Origin: Streptomyces morookaense
GTDB lineage: Bacteria > Actinomycetota > Actinomycetes > Streptomycetales > Streptomycetaceae
Length of the DNA: 64,000 nt
Reading direction: 5' to 3'
Assembly: GCF_013030945.1 (NCBI RefSeq)
Contig: NZ_JABBXF010000029.1
Span: 1-64,000, forward strand
Each line of letters begins with the position of its first letter. Positions within the stretch are counted from its first letter, which is position 1. Below the pieces are notes generated by a model. It did no database searches. It saw only the letters and a program-made list of their open reading frames with translations, and was not told where the DNA came from. The position numbers were made by a program, and so were the translations under genes. Positions 10,207 through 20,863 of this stretch are shown here, in pieces.

Positions 10207-12160
10207 GGCGTGTGCCGCGGCCGGCCGCGGCTCCGCCTGCCGGCGCGACGGGGCCGTCCCGGTCGTCGCGCTCGTCGGCGCCCCCAACGTCGGCAAGTCC
10301 ACCCTCTTCAACGCGCTGACCGGGGCACGCGGGCGCGTCGGCAACTGGCCCGGCACGACGGTCCACGTGGCCCGGGGCACATGGCGCCCGGACGGCGGCG
10401 CCCCGGTCGAGTTGCTCGATCTCCCCGGCACCCGCAGCCTCGTCCCGCACTCGCCCGACGAGGCGCTCACCCGGAGCCTGCTGCTCGCCCCGGACGGGGC
10501 GGAGCGCCCCGACCTCGTCGTCGTCACGGCCGATGCCGCGAACCTCGCCGGCAGCCTCTGCCTGATCGCCGAAGTGCTCGGGACGGGGGTGCCCTGTGCC
10601 GTCGCGCTCACCATGACCGACGTGGCGGCGGCGCGGGGAACCACGGTCGACGCCGGGGCGCTTGCCGCGCTGCTCGGGGTGCCCGTCGTGCCGGTCCTCC
10701 CCCGGCGGCGGCGGGGGCTCGCCGGGCTCGGCGACGCCGTGGGCCGTGCGCTCGCCGACGGCGGGACGCTGCCGCAGGACCTGCCCGATGTTCCGGCGTA
10801 TGCGCCGGACGGTGACGACGACGGGGAAGCCGGCATCGCGCGGGCCGAGGCGCGCTACGCCTGGGCGCACGAGGTTCTCGCACAAGTGCGGACCCGGCAG
10901 GGCGCGTTCCGGCCGACCCTCTCCGACCGGGCCGACCGGGTGCTGACCTCCGGCCGGTTCGGCGGCCCGCTCTTCCTCGCCGTCATGTGGCTCGTGTTCA
11001 CGGCGACCACGACCGTCGCCAAGCCGCTGCAGGACGGCCTGGCCGCGCTCTTCGCCGGGCCGGTGGCCGGGGGCGCCGCCGCGGCGCTCGGTGCGGTGCA
11101 CGCTCCCGCCTGGCTGTCCGGCCTGGTCGTCGACGGGCTGATCGCGGGCGTCGGCCAACTCCTGTCGTTCGTGCCGCTGATGGTCGTCATGTTCGTCCTG
11201 ATGGCCGTCCTGGAGGATTCGGGGTACATGGCCCGGGCGGCCTTCGTCGTCGACCGGCTGATGCGGTGGCTGGGCCTGCCCGGACGGGCCTTCCTGCCCG
11301 TCGTCGTGGGCTTCGGCTGCAATGTGCCCGCGCTCTCCGCCGTCCGTGTCCTCGGGGACCGGCGGCAGCGCATGCTCGTCGGAATGATCATCCCGTATGT
11401 GTCCTGCAGCGCCCGTCTGACGGTCTACGTCCTTCTGGCGAGCATCTTCTTCGGCAGCGCGGCGGGCACCGTGGTGTTCGCCCTGTACGTCCTGTCCGTA
11501 CTGCTCGTCATCGGGGTCGGCATGCTGCTGCGGCGCACGCTCTTCCGCGAACTGCGCGGCGAGGCCCTGGTGCTGGAGCTGCCGCCCTACCGTCTGCCGG
11601 CCGTTCGCGTCGTGGGCGCCCAGACCTGGCAGCGGCTCGTCGCCTTCCTGCGGACCGCCGGCGGGGTCGTCGTCGCGGCCGTCACCGCGGTGTGGCTGTG
11701 CTCCGCCGTTCCGCTGGGTGCCGCGCCCGGCACGGAATTCGGTGCCGCCCCGGCCGGACACAGCGTCCTGGGTGCCGCCTCGCGGGCCGTGGCGCCCGCG
11801 TTCTCGCCGGCCGGCTTCGGCGACTGGCACGCGGCGGCCGCGCTGGGCACGGGGTTCGTGGCGAAGGAGGCGGTGGTGTCCACGCTCGCGCAGACCTACG
11901 GTGCCGACGATGCGGGCCGCCCACGGGAGTTGGGCGCGGAGCTGCGCGCAACCTTCGACCGGGCCTCGGGCGGGCACCCGTTGCCCGCGGTGCTGGCGTT
12001 CCTGGTCTTCGTGCTGGCCTACACACCGTGCATGACCACGATCGCCGCGCAGTGGCAGGAGATCGGACCGCGCATGACGCTCACCGCCACAGGGCTGCAA
12101 CTGGCCGTCGCCTGGCTGCTGTCGGTCGCGGTCTTCCGCATCGGGAGCCTGTGGTGGTGA
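10199..12160 (+). CDS. feoB: FeoB ferrous iron transporter with N-terminal G domain
   Basis: FeoB (653 residues) is the membrane permease for Fe(II). The cytosolic G domain begins near residue 20 with the P-loop GAPNVGKST, has the G3 motif DLPGTRSL, then the membrane domain with two Gate-type repeats: VGFGCNVPALSAVRVL with a conserved Cys, and FVAKEAVVSTLAQTY. The YTPCMTTIAA stretch near the C-terminus is also typical. The usual G4 motif NxxD appears here as TMTD (in ALTMTDVAAA), so the Asn that helps fix guanine is replaced by Thr. The gene is shorter than E. coli FeoB (773) but within the actinobacterial range. It overlaps feoA by 8 bases and feoC by 4. Confidence 0.93.
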   Translation: MSRACAAAGRGSACRRDGAVPVVALVGAPNVGKSTLFNALTGARGRVGNWPGTTVHVARGTWRPDGGAPVELLDLPGTRSLVPHSPDEALTRSLLLAPDGAERPDLVVVTADAANLAGSLCLIAEVLGTGVPCAVALTMTDVAAARGTTVDAGALAALLGVPVVPVLPRRRRGLAGLGDAVGRALADGGTLPQDLPDVPAYAPDGDDDGEAGIARAEARYAWAHEVLAQVRTRQGAFRPTLSDRADRVLTSGRFGGPLFLAVMWLVFTATTTVAKPLQDGLAALFAGPVAGGAAAALGAVHAPAWLSGLVVDGLIAGVGQLLSFVPLMVVMFVLMAVLEDSGYMARAAFVVDRLMRWLGLPGRAFLPVVVGFGCNVPALSAVRVLGDRRQRMLVGMIIPYVSCSARLTVYVLLASIFFGSAAGTVVFALYVLSVLLVIGVGMLLRRTLFRELRGEALVLELPPYRLPAVRVVGAQTWQRLVAFLRTAGGVVVAAVTAVWLCSAVPLGAAPGTEFGAAPAGHSVLGAASRAVAPAFSPAGFGDWHAAAALGTGFVAKEAVVSTLAQTYGADDAGRPRELGAELRATFDRASGGHPLPAVLAFLVFVLAYTPCMTTIAAQWQEIGPRMTLTATGLQLAVAWLLSVAVFRIGSLWW

Positions 12161-12456
12161 ACCGGCCGGTCAGCCCGCTGCGGCACGTCCTGCAGCAGAT
12201 CCTCCGGGCGCAGGGCGGTCTGCGCCTGGAGGAGATCGCCGAGCGGGCCGGAATCGCTCCGGACGAGGCCGCCTCGATGGTCGACTACTGGATCGGCCGC
12301 GGGCTGCTGACCCGCGAGGCGGTCGACGGCGGGTGCCCGACGGCCGGTTGCGGCGGGTGTGCGCTCGCGCGCTCCTGCGCATCGGCCCGCACCGGCGCGG
12401 TCACGCCGCCGCTCCTGCACATCGTCCGGCCGGTGCCGGACGGGCCCGCCGGCTGA
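12157..12456 (+). CDS. feoC: FeoC-like winged-helix protein with Cys cluster
   Basis: This 99-residue protein starts at a GTG overlapping the feoB stop (GTGA). The N-terminal half is a small helix-turn-helix (LRHVLQQILRAQGGLRLEEIAERAGI…VDYWIGRGLL). It is followed by a four-Cys group in GCPTAGCGGCALARSC, the arrangement expected for an oxygen-sensitive [4Fe-4S] cluster in FeoC proteins. In enterobacteria FeoC protects FeoB from proteolysis in low oxygen; the role in actinobacteria is not established. Its presence gives a full feoABC operon. The family is recognised from size, position and Cys spacing rather than close sequence identity. Confidence 0.8.
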   Translation: MNRPVSPLRHVLQQILRAQGGLRLEEIAERAGIAPDEAASMVDYWIGRGLLTREAVDGGCPTAGCGGCALARSCASARTGAVTPPLLHIVRPVPDGPAG

Positions 12457-12603
12457 CCTTCCGGCCCGGGATGCAGTCCGGCCGTGGACGCGGCTCGGCC
12501 GTGCGCTTCGTCGGAAGCAGCAGCCCTTCTCATTCGGGTGAATCGGGCTACGGCACCCGGCTCAACGGCCGCAGGAGCCCGCAGGGCACGCTTGGATGAC
12601 CGC

Positions 12604-15600
12604 GTGATCATTTCAGCAGCTGCAGAGGGGTCAACGCCCCTCGACCGCAGGGCGGATGGCGTTCTGCCCGTTCACCGCGCCTTCGCGGCCGTCGCACAGC
12701 ACATGCCGGACGCCACGGCGGTCGTGGAGGAGACCGGCGGACGCTGGTCCTATCGCGAAGTCGGCGCCTGGGCCGCCGAGGTGGCGGCCGCCCTGCGAGG
12801 GGCGGGGGCGGGCCCGGGGACCGCGGTCGCGGTGCGGTTGCCCCGCTCGGCTCGGCTGATCGCCGCGCTGCTGGCGGTCTTCGAGACCGGTGCGGCCGCC
12901 CTGGTCCTCGATGCGCGCACGCCCGACGAGCGGCTGGCGGCCATCGAGGCCGACGCCGGCTGCACGGCGGTGGTCGTCCCCGCCGAGACGGCCGCCGGAC
13001 CGGACGGCGCGCGCGGGCCCGTGCCCGTCCCGGTGCCGGCCTCCCCCGGTGCCGCGGCCCTCGGCGCGGTGCTGCCGCCGAGCGGACCGGAGGACGAAGC
13101 CGACCGTGTCGCCTGCGTGTTCTACACCTCGGGCTCGACGGGGCGGCCCAAGGGCGTCCAGGTCACCCACCGCAATCTGGGGTGCTTCGCCGCCGACCCG
13201 TACTGGGACGGGCCCGGCCACCGGGTCACCGCGCTGGTCTCGGCTCTGGGCTTCGACGCCCTCGGCCACGACCTGTGGCTGCCGCTCACCCGGGGCGGCA
13301 CCGTCGTCGTCCCGGCCGAGGACCGGGTGGACGCGCACCGGCTGGCCGCCCTGGTCGCCGCGCACGGCGTCACCGGGGTCTTCCTCACCACCGCCTGGTT
13401 CAACCAGATCGCCGCCGACGACCCGGGCGCGCTGCGTGGGCTGCACACCGTACTCACCGGCGGCGAGGCCGCCGATCCGCAGGCCTTCGCCCGTGTCCGC
13501 GCCGCCTGCCCGGAATTGGCGCTGGGCCACGTCTACGGACCGACCGAGTGCACCACCTTCACCACCCGCCATCCGCTGCCGCCGGGGAAGCCGCTGCCCG
13601 GCGGCCGGGTGCCGATCGGCACCGCCCTGCCCGGGGTCACGGTGCGGCTGCTCGGCCCGGACCTGGCCGAAGTCCCCGACGGCGGGACCGGGGAGGTGTA
13701 CGTCGCCGGGGAACAGGTCGCCCGGGGATATCTGGGCCTTCCCGCCCTCACCGCCGAACGCTTCGTCGCCGACCCGCACGGCCCGGCGGGCACCCGCATG
13801 TACCGCACCGGCGACCTCGCCGTGCGCGGGCCCGGCGGAGCGCTGGAGTATCTGGCCCGCGACGACGACCAGGTGAAGATCCGCGGGCATCGGGTCGAGC
13901 CGGGCGAGGCGCGCGCCGCTCTCGCCGCCCTGCCCGGGGTGGCGCAGGCGGCCGTGGTGGTGCGGGACGGGCGACTGGTCGGCTACGCGGTTCCCGAACC
14001 CGGTGCCGGCGCCACTGCGGAGGAACTGCGCGCCGGGCTGGGCCGGTTGCTGCCCGAGTACCTGGTGCCCTCGGCCGTGGTCCTGCTCGACGGGCTCCCG
14101 CTGACCGTGAACGGCAAGCTGGACCGGAAGGCGCTGCCCGCACCCGCAGCCGCCCGGGCCGGTGCAGGTGTGCCGCGCACGCCGGCCGAACAGGCCTTGT
14201 GCAGCGCGTTCGCGGAGGTTCTGGGCCTGCCCGGGGCGGGCACCGAGGACGACTTCTTCGTCCTCGGCGGCGACAGCATCACCGCGATGCGTCTGGTCAG
14301 CCGGGTCCGCCGGGAGAACGTGGCGATCAGCTCGCAGGATGTCTTCAGGCTGCGCACTCCCGCCGCCCTGGCGGCCGCCGCCCGGGTGGCGGCTCCGGCC
14401 GCGGACCTGCTGCACCAGTCGGCCACCGGCGCGTGGGACCTGCCGCCCATCGCGCTCTGGCTGCGCGAACAGGGCGAGGGCACGGCCGAGTTCGTCCAGT
14501 CGGTGCTGGTGGAAACCCCCGCCGGCCTGGAGCGCGAGGCGCTCGTCGCGGCCCTGCGGACGGTGCTGGACCGGCACGACGTCCTGCGCACCCGGCTGCC
14601 CGACCCGTCGGCCGGGGCCGTGTGGCAGCCCGAAGTGCTGCCGCCGGGCGAGGTGGCGGCGGGAGAGCTGCTGGACGTGGTGGACGTGCGTGCGCTGCCC
14701 GGTGCCCCGGCGCCGCGCGCCGTCCAGGAGGCGGTGCGGGGCGCCATGCGGTCGTTGGACCTGCCGGCCGGGCGGACGCTGCGCGCGGTGTGGTGGGACG
14801 CCGGTCCCGCGCGGCCGGGCCGGCTGCTGCTGGCCGTGCACCACTTGGTGGTCGACGGGGTCTCGTGGCAGGTGCTGCTGCCGGACCTGGCCCGGGCCGC
14901 CGAGGACCCGCGCGCGCTGGGTGCCTGGGGAGCCGCCACGCCCTACCGCCGGTGGGCGGAGGTGCACCATGCCCGGGCCGGCAGCCCAGGCGTACTGGCG
15001 ACGCTGCCGCACTGGCGGGCGGCCGTCGCCCCGGCTCCCACCCCGTGGCCGGCGCGCGGGCCGCTGGCTCCGGAGCTGGACACCATCGCCGCCTCGCGCA
15101 CCCTGGAGTCCGTCCTGCCGCCGGAGACCGGCCGGGCCCTGCTGACCACCGCCCCGGCGCATTTCGGTGCCACCACGCAGGAGTTGCTGCTGACCGCCCT
15201 GACGGTGGCCGCCGCGCGGTGCGGCGGATCGCGGACACTGGTGCTGGACACCGAGGGGCACGGCCGGGACGCGGCCGAGCCGCCCGTCGACGTCTCCGCC
15301 ACGGTCGGCTGGTTCACCTGCCTGTATCCGCTCCGGCTGGAATGCCCCGAGCGCGCGGCCCGCCGCACAGAGGACCCGGGCGAGGAGGAGGCGGCCCTCG
15401 CCGGGGCCGTGCGCGCGATCCGGTCCCAGTGGCAGCGGGTGCCGGAGGACCGCTCGTCCTACGGGCTGCTGCGCCACCTGCACCCGCAGACCGCCGGCCT
15501 GCTGGCCGCCGCGCCGGGCAGGCCGCTGCTCTTCAACTACCTGGGGCGATACGCCGTTCCGGGCCGCGACCCCTGGCCGTACGCCGCCGAGGCGCCCGTG

Positions 15601-18600
15601 CTGGGCATCCACCGGGCCGCCCGGCAGCCGCTGTCGCACCCGCTGGAGATCAACGCTGTCGTCGACGAGCGCACCGGGGAGCCCCTCCTCACCGCGGTCT
15701 GGCGCTGGTCGGCACGGTTGGTGGACGGCACCGACGTGGCGAGCCTGGCCCGGGAGTGGGCCGACGTGCTGGCCTCGCTCGCCCGCATCTCGGCCACCGG
15801 CACGCGGGGACGGGCCGCGGGACCGGCCGTTCCGGCCCCGCGCGAGGAGGGTCAATGGCCCTGCTCGCCGCTCCAGGAGGGGCTGCTCTACCACGCCCAC
15901 CGCGGCGAGGGCGCCCCGGACCCCTACCACGTGCAGACCGTGCTGGACCTGGAGGGACCGGTGAATGCGGCCGCGCTGCGCGCTGCGTTGTCCGCGCTCA
16001 CCGCCCAGCATCCTGCGCTGCGTGCCGGGTTCCGGTGGAACTGCCGGGGCCAGGCGGTGCAGACCGTTCGCGGGACGGTGGAAGTCCCGCTGCGGGAGGC
16101 GGACTTGTCGCGGCTGACGGGGGAAGAGCGGGAAAGGGCTGCCGACGAGGAGGCCCGCCGGGACCGGGACGAACCGTTCGACCTGGCCGAGCCGCCACTG
16201 CTGCGGGCCGTACTGCTGCGCCTGGGCGAGGCGCGCTCCCGGCTGCTGCTGAGCTACCACCACATCCTCATGGACGGCTGGTCGATGCAGGTCGCCCTGG
16301 CCGACCTGGCCGAGCTCTACGGCCGGGCCGCTTCGGGTGCCGTGCCCACGCCCCTCCCGCGGCCGTCCGCGCTCGGCTACCTGCGCCATGTCGCCGGCCA
16401 GGACGCCCGGTTGGCCGGCAAGGCGTGGCAGGAGCTGCTGGCCGGCGTGACCGAGCCGACGCTGCTGACCTCCCCGGGTGGCGAGGAGCACGGCCGCCCG
16501 CGCACGGTGCTGCTGGAACTGCCGCCGGAGCGCACCGCAGCCCTGCGGTCCCGGGCGCGCGAGCGGGCCCTCTCGCTCAACACGTTGATCCTGGGCGCCT
16601 GGGGGCTGGTGCTGGCGCAGCTGACCGGCCGCAGCGACGTGGTGTTCGGCACGGTCGTCGCCGACCGTCCGCCGCACCTGCCCGGGGTCGAGTCCATGGT
16701 CGGGCTGATGAACAACGCGGTGCCGGTACGGGTGGACACCACGTCGGCCGGCGACCGGGGCGGTCTGCTGACGGCTCTTCAGGAGCAGCGCGCCGCGATG
16801 ATGCCGCACCAGCACCTGGGCCTCGCCGAGATCACCCGGGCTGCCGGGCTGCGCGAGCTCTTCGACACCGTCGCCGTGCTGGAGACGTACACCGACGCGT
16901 TCGCCACCGCCTGGGGGAAGGACGTGCGGGTCGTGTCCAGCAGGGTGGAGAACGGCACGCACTATCCGCTGTGCCTGCTGGTCTCGCCCGGCGAACGGAT
17001 CGCCGTCAGGGTCCAGTACCGGCCGGGGCGGCTGACCGAGGAGGGTGCGCGGGAGGTCGGTGCCCGGCTGCTGGAGGCGTTGGACGCCCTCGCCGGGGAC
17101 CTGTCCGTGCCCGCCACGCTGCCCGTGGGCGCGGTGCGGCCGTCGGCGGCGGTCGAGCGCGGCCGGGCGGCGGCACCGGTTCCGGTGCTGAAGCGTTTCG
17201 CGGCGCAGGTGCGGGTGGCGCCCGGGCGGGCGGCCGTGGTGGACGGGGCCGGGGTGCTGGACTACCGGGGTCTGGACTCGGCATCCGACCGGCTGGCCGG
17301 GGAGCTGGCCGCGCGGGGTGTGGGTGCCGAGGACGTGGTGGCGCTGTGCCTGCGGCGCGGCCGGGACGCGGTGGCAGGGATGCTGGCCGTGCTCAAGGCC
17401 GGTGCCGCCTACCTGTGGCTGGATCCGCGCCACCCCGCGCAGCGGGTGGGGGTGCTGGCGGCCGAGGGCCGTCCGGCGCTGCTCCTGCACCATGCGGAGT
17501 TCGACGACGCCCTGGCGCTGGTCCCCGCCGAGGTGCCCCGGATGCTGCTGGAGCCGCGGCATGTGTCGCCCGGGCCGTCGCCGGCGGGGCACCGGCGGCC
17601 GGAGCGCCTGCCGGGTCACCCGGCGTACGTGGTGCACACGTCCGGGACGCAGGGCGTGCCGAAGGCGGTGGTGATGCCCGGCGCCGCCCTGGACCGGCTG
17701 GTGGACTGGCACGAGCAGCGCTTCCCGGCCGAACCGGGCGCGGTGACGGCCCAGTTCACCTCGATGGCGTTCGATGTCGCCACGCAGGAGGTCCTCACCG
17801 CGCTGTGCACGGGGCGGACGCTCGCGGTGCCGGATGCCGACACGCGTGCCGACGCGGTCGCGTGGACCGCGTGGCTGCGTGCCCACCGGGTGACCGAGCT
17901 GTTCGCCCCCACTCCCGTGCTGGCGGCCCTGTGCGAGTTCGCCGACGGAGAGCGGGAGTTGCTGCCCGACCTGCGGCACCTGGTGCAGGCCGGTGAAGCG
18001 CTCGTGGTCGGCCCGCAGCTGCGTGCGCTGTGCGCGCGGGGTGGCAAGCGGCTGCACAACCACTACGGCCCCGCCGAGACGCACGTGGTGACCGCGGGCG
18101 AGATCGCCGGGGACCCGGCGGACTGGCCCGCGCGGCCCGGAATCGGCGTCCCCGTGCCCGGCTCGCGGGTGATGCTGCTGGACTGCGGGCTGCGGCCGGT
18201 GCCCGACGGGCTGACCGGGGAGCTCTGGGTGGCGGGCGACCAACTGGCCCGCGGCTACCTGGGCCGGCCGGGGCCGACGGCCGCGCGGTTCGTCGCCGAC
18301 CCGTGGGGGCCGCCCGGCTCGCGGATGTACCGCACCGGTGATCTGGCCCGCCGACTCCCGGACGGCACGCTGGAGTTCGTCGGCCGCAACGACGACCAGG
18401 TGAAGATCCGCGGGCACCGGATCGAGCCGGACGAGGTACGGGCCGCCCTTGCGGCCGTGCCCGGCGTGGTGCAGGCGGCCGTGGTGGCCCGTCCGGACGG
18501 TCGCGGCGGCAAGGAACTGACCGGTTACGCGGTGGTCCCGGACCAGGCCGGGCCGGCGCCGGACGGGGCCGCCCTGCGGGAGGCGCTCGCCGGTGTGCTG

Positions 18601-18981
18601 CCGGACTTCATGCTGCCCGCCCGGGTGGTGGTGCTGGACCGGATGCCGCTGACCGTCAACGGCAAGGTGGACCGCCGGGCCCTGCCCGAGCCCGACCGCG
18701 GGCCGGCCGAGGTGCGCGAGCCGCGCACGGCCGCCGAGCGCGCAGTCGCCGAGGCGTTCGCCGAGGTACTGGGCCTGGAGCAGGTGGACGTGGACGGCAA
18801 CTTCTTCCACCTGGGCGGTCATTCGCTGCTCGCGGCCCGGCTGCTGCAACGCCTGCGGGAGCGCGTCGATCCCGCGGCCACTCTGTCCCAGGTGATGGAA
18901 CGGGCCACCCCCGCAGCCCTCGCCGCCGTGCTCGCACCGGCGACTGGCCCGGCCGACGCCCCCACGCCCACCCGGAGTTGA
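12604..18981 (+). CDS. Two-module nonribosomal peptide synthetase, A-T-E-C-A-T
   Basis: About 2125 residues. In order: adenylation 1 (A3 motif [12 protein letters not shown] near 173, [14 protein letters not shown]); carrier 1 (GGDSI, Ser ~558); epimerisation ([10 protein letters not shown] ~746, [15 protein letters not shown]); condensation ([20 protein letters not shown] ~1219); adenylation 2 (variant A3 [10 protein letters not shown] ~1678, YGPAETH); carrier 2 (GGHSL, Ser ~2074). By my reading the specificity code of A2 is D-V-Q-L/F-V-A-H-V-V-K, close to known proline codes. A1 reads roughly D-A-H-F-L-G-V-T-F-K, nearest aliphatic (Val/Ile) codes, low certainty. Predicted output is a D-Xaa-Pro thioester. 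There is no starter condensation, thioesterase or reductase domain, so loading begins at A1 and release is unexplained. The GTG start is uncertain; codon use upstream of 12604 looks non-coding. MbtH and a formyltransferase follow. Confidence 0.92.
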   Translation: MIISAAAEGSTPLDRRADGVLPVHRAFAAVAQHMPDATAVVEETGGRWSYREVGAWAAEVAAALRGAGAGPGTAVAVRLPRSARLIAALLAVFETGAAALVLDARTPDERLAAIEADAGCTAVVVPAETAAGPDGARGPVPVPVPASPGAAALGAVLPPSGPEDEADRVACVFYTSGSTGRPKGVQVTHRNLGCFAADPYWDGPGHRVTALVSALGFDALGHDLWLPLTRGGTVVVPAEDRVDAHRLAALVAAHGVTGVFLTTAWFNQIAADDPGALRGLHTVLTGGEAADPQAFARVRAACPELALGHVYGPTECTTFTTRHPLPPGKPLPGGRVPIGTALPGVTVRLLGPDLAEVPDGGTGEVYVAGEQVARGYLGLPALTAERFVADPHGPAGTRMYRTGDLAVRGPGGALEYLARDDDQVKIRGHRVEPGEARAALAALPGVAQAAVVVRDGRLVGYAVPEPGAGATAEELRAGLGRLLPEYLVPSAVVLLDGLPLTVNGKLDRKALPAPAAARAGAGVPRTPAEQALCSAFAEVLGLPGAGTEDDFFVLGGDSITAMRLVSRVRRENVAISSQDVFRLRTPAALAAAARVAAPAADLLHQSATGAWDLPPIALWLREQGEGTAEFVQSVLVETPAGLEREALVAALRTVLDRHDVLRTRLPDPSAGAVWQPEVLPPGEVAAGELLDVVDVRALPGAPAPRAVQEAVRGAMRSLDLPAGRTLRAVWWDAGPARPGRLLLAVHHLVVDGVSWQVLLPDLARAAEDPRALGAWGAATPYRRWAEVHHARAGSPGVLATLPHWRAAVAPAPTPWPARGPLAPELDTIAASRTLESVLPPETGRALLTTAPAHFGATTQELLLTALTVAAARCGGSRTLVLDTEGHGRDAAEPPVDVSATVGWFTCLYPLRLECPERAARRTEDPGEEEAALAGAVRAIRSQWQRVPEDRSSYGLLRHLHPQTAGLLAAAPGRPLLFNYLGRYAVPGRDPWPYAAEAPVLGIHRAARQPLSHPLEINAVVDERTGEPLLTAVWRWSARLVDGTDVASLAREWADVLASLARISATGTRGRAAGPAVPAPREEGQWPCSPLQEGLLYHAHRGEGAPDPYHVQTVLDLEGPVNAAALRAALSALTAQHPALRAGFRWNCRGQAVQTVRGTVEVPLREADLSRLTGEERERAADEEARRDRDEPFDLAEPPLLRAVLLRLGEARSRLLLSYHHILMDGWSMQVALADLAELYGRAASGAVPTPLPRPSALGYLRHVAGQDARLAGKAWQELLAGVTEPTLLTSPGGEEHGRPRTVLLELPPERTAALRSRARERALSLNTLILGAWGLVLAQLTGRSDVVFGTVVADRPPHLPGVESMVGLMNNAVPVRVDTTSAGDRGGLLTALQEQRAAMMPHQHLGLAEITRAAGLRELFDTVAVLETYTDAFATAWGKDVRVVSSRVENGTHYPLCLLVSPGERIAVRVQYRPGRLTEEGAREVGARLLEALDALAGDLSVPATLPVGAVRPSAAVERGRAAAPVPVLKRFAAQVRVAPGRAAVVDGAGVLDYRGLDSASDRLAGELAARGVGAEDVVALCLRRGRDAVAGMLAVLKAGAAYLWLDPRHPAQRVGVLAAEGRPALLLHHAEFDDALALVPAEVPRMLLEPRHVSPGPSPAGHRRPERLPGHPAYVVHTSGTQGVPKAVVMPGAALDRLVDWHEQRFPAEPGAVTAQFTSMAFDVATQEVLTALCTGRTLAVPDADTRADAVAWTAWLRAHRVTELFAPTPVLAALCEFADGERELLPDLRHLVQAGEALVVGPQLRALCARGGKRLHNHYGPAETHVVTAGEIAGDPADWPARPGIGVPVPGSRVMLLDCGLRPVPDGLTGELWVAGDQLARGYLGRPGPTAARFVADPWGPPGSRMYRTGDLARRLPDGTLEFVGRNDDQVKIRGHRIEPDEVRAALAAVPGVVQAAVVARPDGRGGKELTGYAVVPDQAGPAPDGAALREALAGVLPDFMLPARVVVLDRMPLTVNGKVDRRALPEPDRGPAEVREPRTAAERAVAEAFAEVLGLEQVDVDGNFFHLGGHSLLAARLLQRLRERVDPAATLSQVMERATPAALAAVLAPATGPADAPTPTRS

Positions 18982-19031
18982 GCACTGCCGGTCCGCCCGG
19001 CGCACCGCACATCACCCACCCGAGGAGACCC

Positions 19032-19241
19032 ATGAACCCCTTCGACGACCCCGACGGCGTCTTCGTCGTGCTCGCCAACGACGAGGACCAGCACAGCCTC
19101 TGGCCCGCCCGCTTCGCCGTCCCGGACGGCTGGCGCGAGGTGCACCCCCGCGCCGACCGTGCCACCTGTCTGGCCTGGATCGAGACGGCCTGGACCGACC
19201 TGCGACCCCGTTCGCTGCGCACCGCCGGGACCGCCCGGTGA
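19032..19241 (+). CDS. MbtH-like NRPS accessory protein
   Basis: This 69-residue protein matches the MbtH fold: [27 protein letters not shown], then VPDGWREV, and [14 protein letters not shown]. The three conserved Trp residues (SLWP, GWR, AWTDLRP) are present. MbtH proteins bind NRPS adenylation domains and are often required for their solubility and activity, so it most likely serves the adjacent synthetase. ATG at 19032 has a GAGGAG site upstream. It lies 50 bases after the NRPS stop and overlaps the next gene by four bases (GTGA), placing all three in one transcript. Confidence 0.93.
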   Translation: MNPFDDPDGVFVVLANDEDQHSLWPARFAVPDGWREVHPRADRATCLAWIETAWTDLRPRSLRTAGTAR

Positions 19242-20101
19242 CCGCCCCGGGCGTGGCGGATGCACCGTCGCTGCGGGTCGCCGTCGTGGCGGCGCTGCCG
19301 CAGACCGCTCCCCCGCTGGTCGATGCGCTGCGGGCACGGGGACACCGGGTCCCGGTGGTGATCGGCTTCCGGCGCCCGGCCGACTGGCCCGGGCACGTGC
19401 TCGGCGAACACGACCTGCCGCCGGGGGTGGACCTGGCCGTCCCCTCCCGCCCGGAGTCGGTCGCCGCGCTCCTGCGCGCCTACGCCCCGGACGCGGCCGT
19501 GAGCTACGGCTACCCGAGGAAGCTGCCGGCGGACGCCGTGTCCGCCCCCCGCCTGGGCACGGTCAACTGCCACCCCTCCGACCTGCCCTCCTACCGGGGG
19601 CCGAACCCGGTGGGGTGGGCGGTGCGCAACGGCGAGCGCACGATCGGCGTGACCTGGCACCGGATGGATGCGGAGCTGGACACCGGCTCCGTACTCGCCC
19701 GGACGACGATCCCGCTGGACGATGCGGTGTGGTCGTTCACCGGCGTCAACTCCCGTGTGCTGGAGGCGGCTTCGGCCATGCTGCCGCAGGTGCTGCGACG
19801 ACTGGTGCGCGGGGATGCGGGCGAACCGCAGTCGCAGCGGGAGGGCAGCTGGGCCGGGTTCTTCGGGAAGGACTACGCCACCGTGGACTGGTCGGCCCCG
19901 GCTGCGCAGGTTCACACCCAGGTACGGGCGTGGAACATCGCCGGACATCACCCCCGGGTCGAGGGTCCGGTCGCGGTGATCGACGGGACCCGCTGGCGGC
20001 TGCGCCGCACCGCGCTGACGCAGCCTCCGCCGGGCACGGGCCGCAGGATCGCCTGCGGCGACGGCGACTTGTGGGTGCTGGCCGCCGACGCACTCGACTG
20101 A
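19238..20101 (+). CDS. Formyltransferase of the methionyl-tRNA formyltransferase fold, NRPS tailoring
   Basis: This 287-residue protein has the formyl_trans_N catalytic pattern: Asn and His in [18 protein letters not shown] and the Asp in MDAELDTG, the triad used with 10-formyltetrahydrofolate. A C-terminal domain (…[26 protein letters not shown]…) resembles Fmt and sugar/ornithine formyltransferases. It starts at a GTG overlapping MbtH. A housekeeping initiator-tRNA role is unlikely given the NRPS setting and the divergent N-terminus. It more likely formylates the amino group of the first residue or the finished peptide. No ornithine N-oxygenase is present, which argues against a formyl-hydroxyornithine siderophore. 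The acceptor is unknown. Confidence 0.82.
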   Translation: MTAPGVADAPSLRVAVVAALPQTAPPLVDALRARGHRVPVVIGFRRPADWPGHVLGEHDLPPGVDLAVPSRPESVAALLRAYAPDAAVSYGYPRKLPADAVSAPRLGTVNCHPSDLPSYRGPNPVGWAVRNGERTIGVTWHRMDAELDTGSVLARTTIPLDDAVWSFTGVNSRVLEAASAMLPQVLRRLVRGDAGEPQSQREGSWAGFFGKDYATVDWSAPAAQVHTQVRAWNIAGHHPRVEGPVAVIDGTRWRLRRTALTQPPPGTGRRIACGDGDLWVLAADALD

Positions 20102-20124
20102 GCCGGCCCGTCCGCCGGGCCGGC
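20102..20124. terminator. Hairpin terminator between formyltransferase and narI copy 2
   Basis: GCCGGCCCG pairs perfectly with CGGGCCGGC across a short loop, directly after the formyltransferase stop. It lies between convergent genes. No U-tract follows. Confidence 0.6.
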
Positions 20125-20158
20125 GCGCCGGGGCGCCGCCGTGCGGTGCGCAGTCCGG

Positions 20159-20863
20159 TCATCCCTCCTTCCGGCTCCGGTACACCAGTGCCGGACGCCG
20201 CAGGTAACCGACGGGCGCACTCCACACATGTACGAGGCGGGTGAAGGGCCACACGGCGAACAGCAGGAAGGCGCTCAGGATGTGGAGCTGGAACAGCAGG
20301 GGTGCCGAGGCCATGGCATCGGGGTGCGGCTGCAGGGTGAACAGTCCCCGGAACCAGACCGAGATCGTGGCACGGTAGTCGTAGCCGCCTCCGGCCAGGT
20401 TGTGCACGGCGGTGGCCGAGACACCCAGCAGGACGGTCGCGAACAGCACCGGGAAGAGCACCCGGTCGCTGCGGTCGGTGGTGCGGCGGACGCGCGCGGA
20501 CAGCAGGCGCCGGGCGCACAGCATGCCCAGCCCTGCCACCATGGCCGCCCCGGCAACCGAGCCGAGCGCCACCGCCGTGGTGTGGTAGGCGTGTTCGCCG
20601 ATTCCGGCGGCTTCCGTCCAGGACACGGGTACGGCCAGGCCGACGACGTGTCCGGCGATGACGGCGAAGGCGCCCAGGTGGAACAGCGGGCTGCCGAGGC
20701 GCAGCCAGCGGTGTTCCAGCAGCTGGGTGGTGCGGCACGTCCAGCCGAACCGGTCCCGCCGGTACCGCCATATGTGCCCGGCGACGCACACCGTCAGGCA
20801 GACGTAGGGGACGGCGACCCACAGAAGGAGCTGCACGGCGGGCGGGGAGGCGTGGTGGTTCAT
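20159..20863 (-). CDS. narI: Respiratory nitrate reductase gamma subunit (cytochrome b), copy 2
   Basis: This 234-residue membrane cytochrome b resembles the copy at 1542-2282 along its length (for example GHIWRYRRDRFGW, WTEAAGIGEHAYH, YDYRATISVWFRGLF, FQLHILSAFLLFAVWPFTRLVHVWSAPVGYL). Haem-ligand His candidates are in the same places. It differs by a shorter C-terminal tail. The ATG overlaps the narJ stop by four bases. It closes nitrate module 2, which has no narK of its own. Confidence 0.95.
   Translation of the reverse strand: MNHHASPPAVQLLLWVAVPYVCLTVCVAGHIWRYRRDRFGWTCRTTQLLEHRWLRLGSPLFHLGAFAVIAGHVVGLAVPVSWTEAAGIGEHAYHTTAVALGSVAGAAMVAGLGMLCARRLLSARVRRTTDRSDRVLFPVLFATVLLGVSATAVHNLAGGGYDYRATISVWFRGLFTLQPHPDAMASAPLLFQLHILSAFLLFAVWPFTRLVHVWSAPVGYLRRPALVYRSRKEG

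Noticed and set aside
12631..19005. A 2124-codon open frame antisense to the NRPS gene
   Set aside because: It is a mirror of high third-position G+C. The translation is Arg/Gly/His/Pro-rich without domains, while the plus strand holds ordered NRPS domains.
12604..20101. Hydroxamate siderophore cluster (suggested by formyltransferase, MbtH and nearby feo)
   Set aside because: Neither adenylation code resembles ornithine or hydroxyornithine. There is no N-oxygenase, siderophore exporter or lipoprotein receptor.
19238..20101. Housekeeping methionyl-tRNA formyltransferase
   Set aside because: Overlap with MbtH and an NRPS operon make a tailoring role more likely, and fmt normally sits beside def or rsmB/priA.
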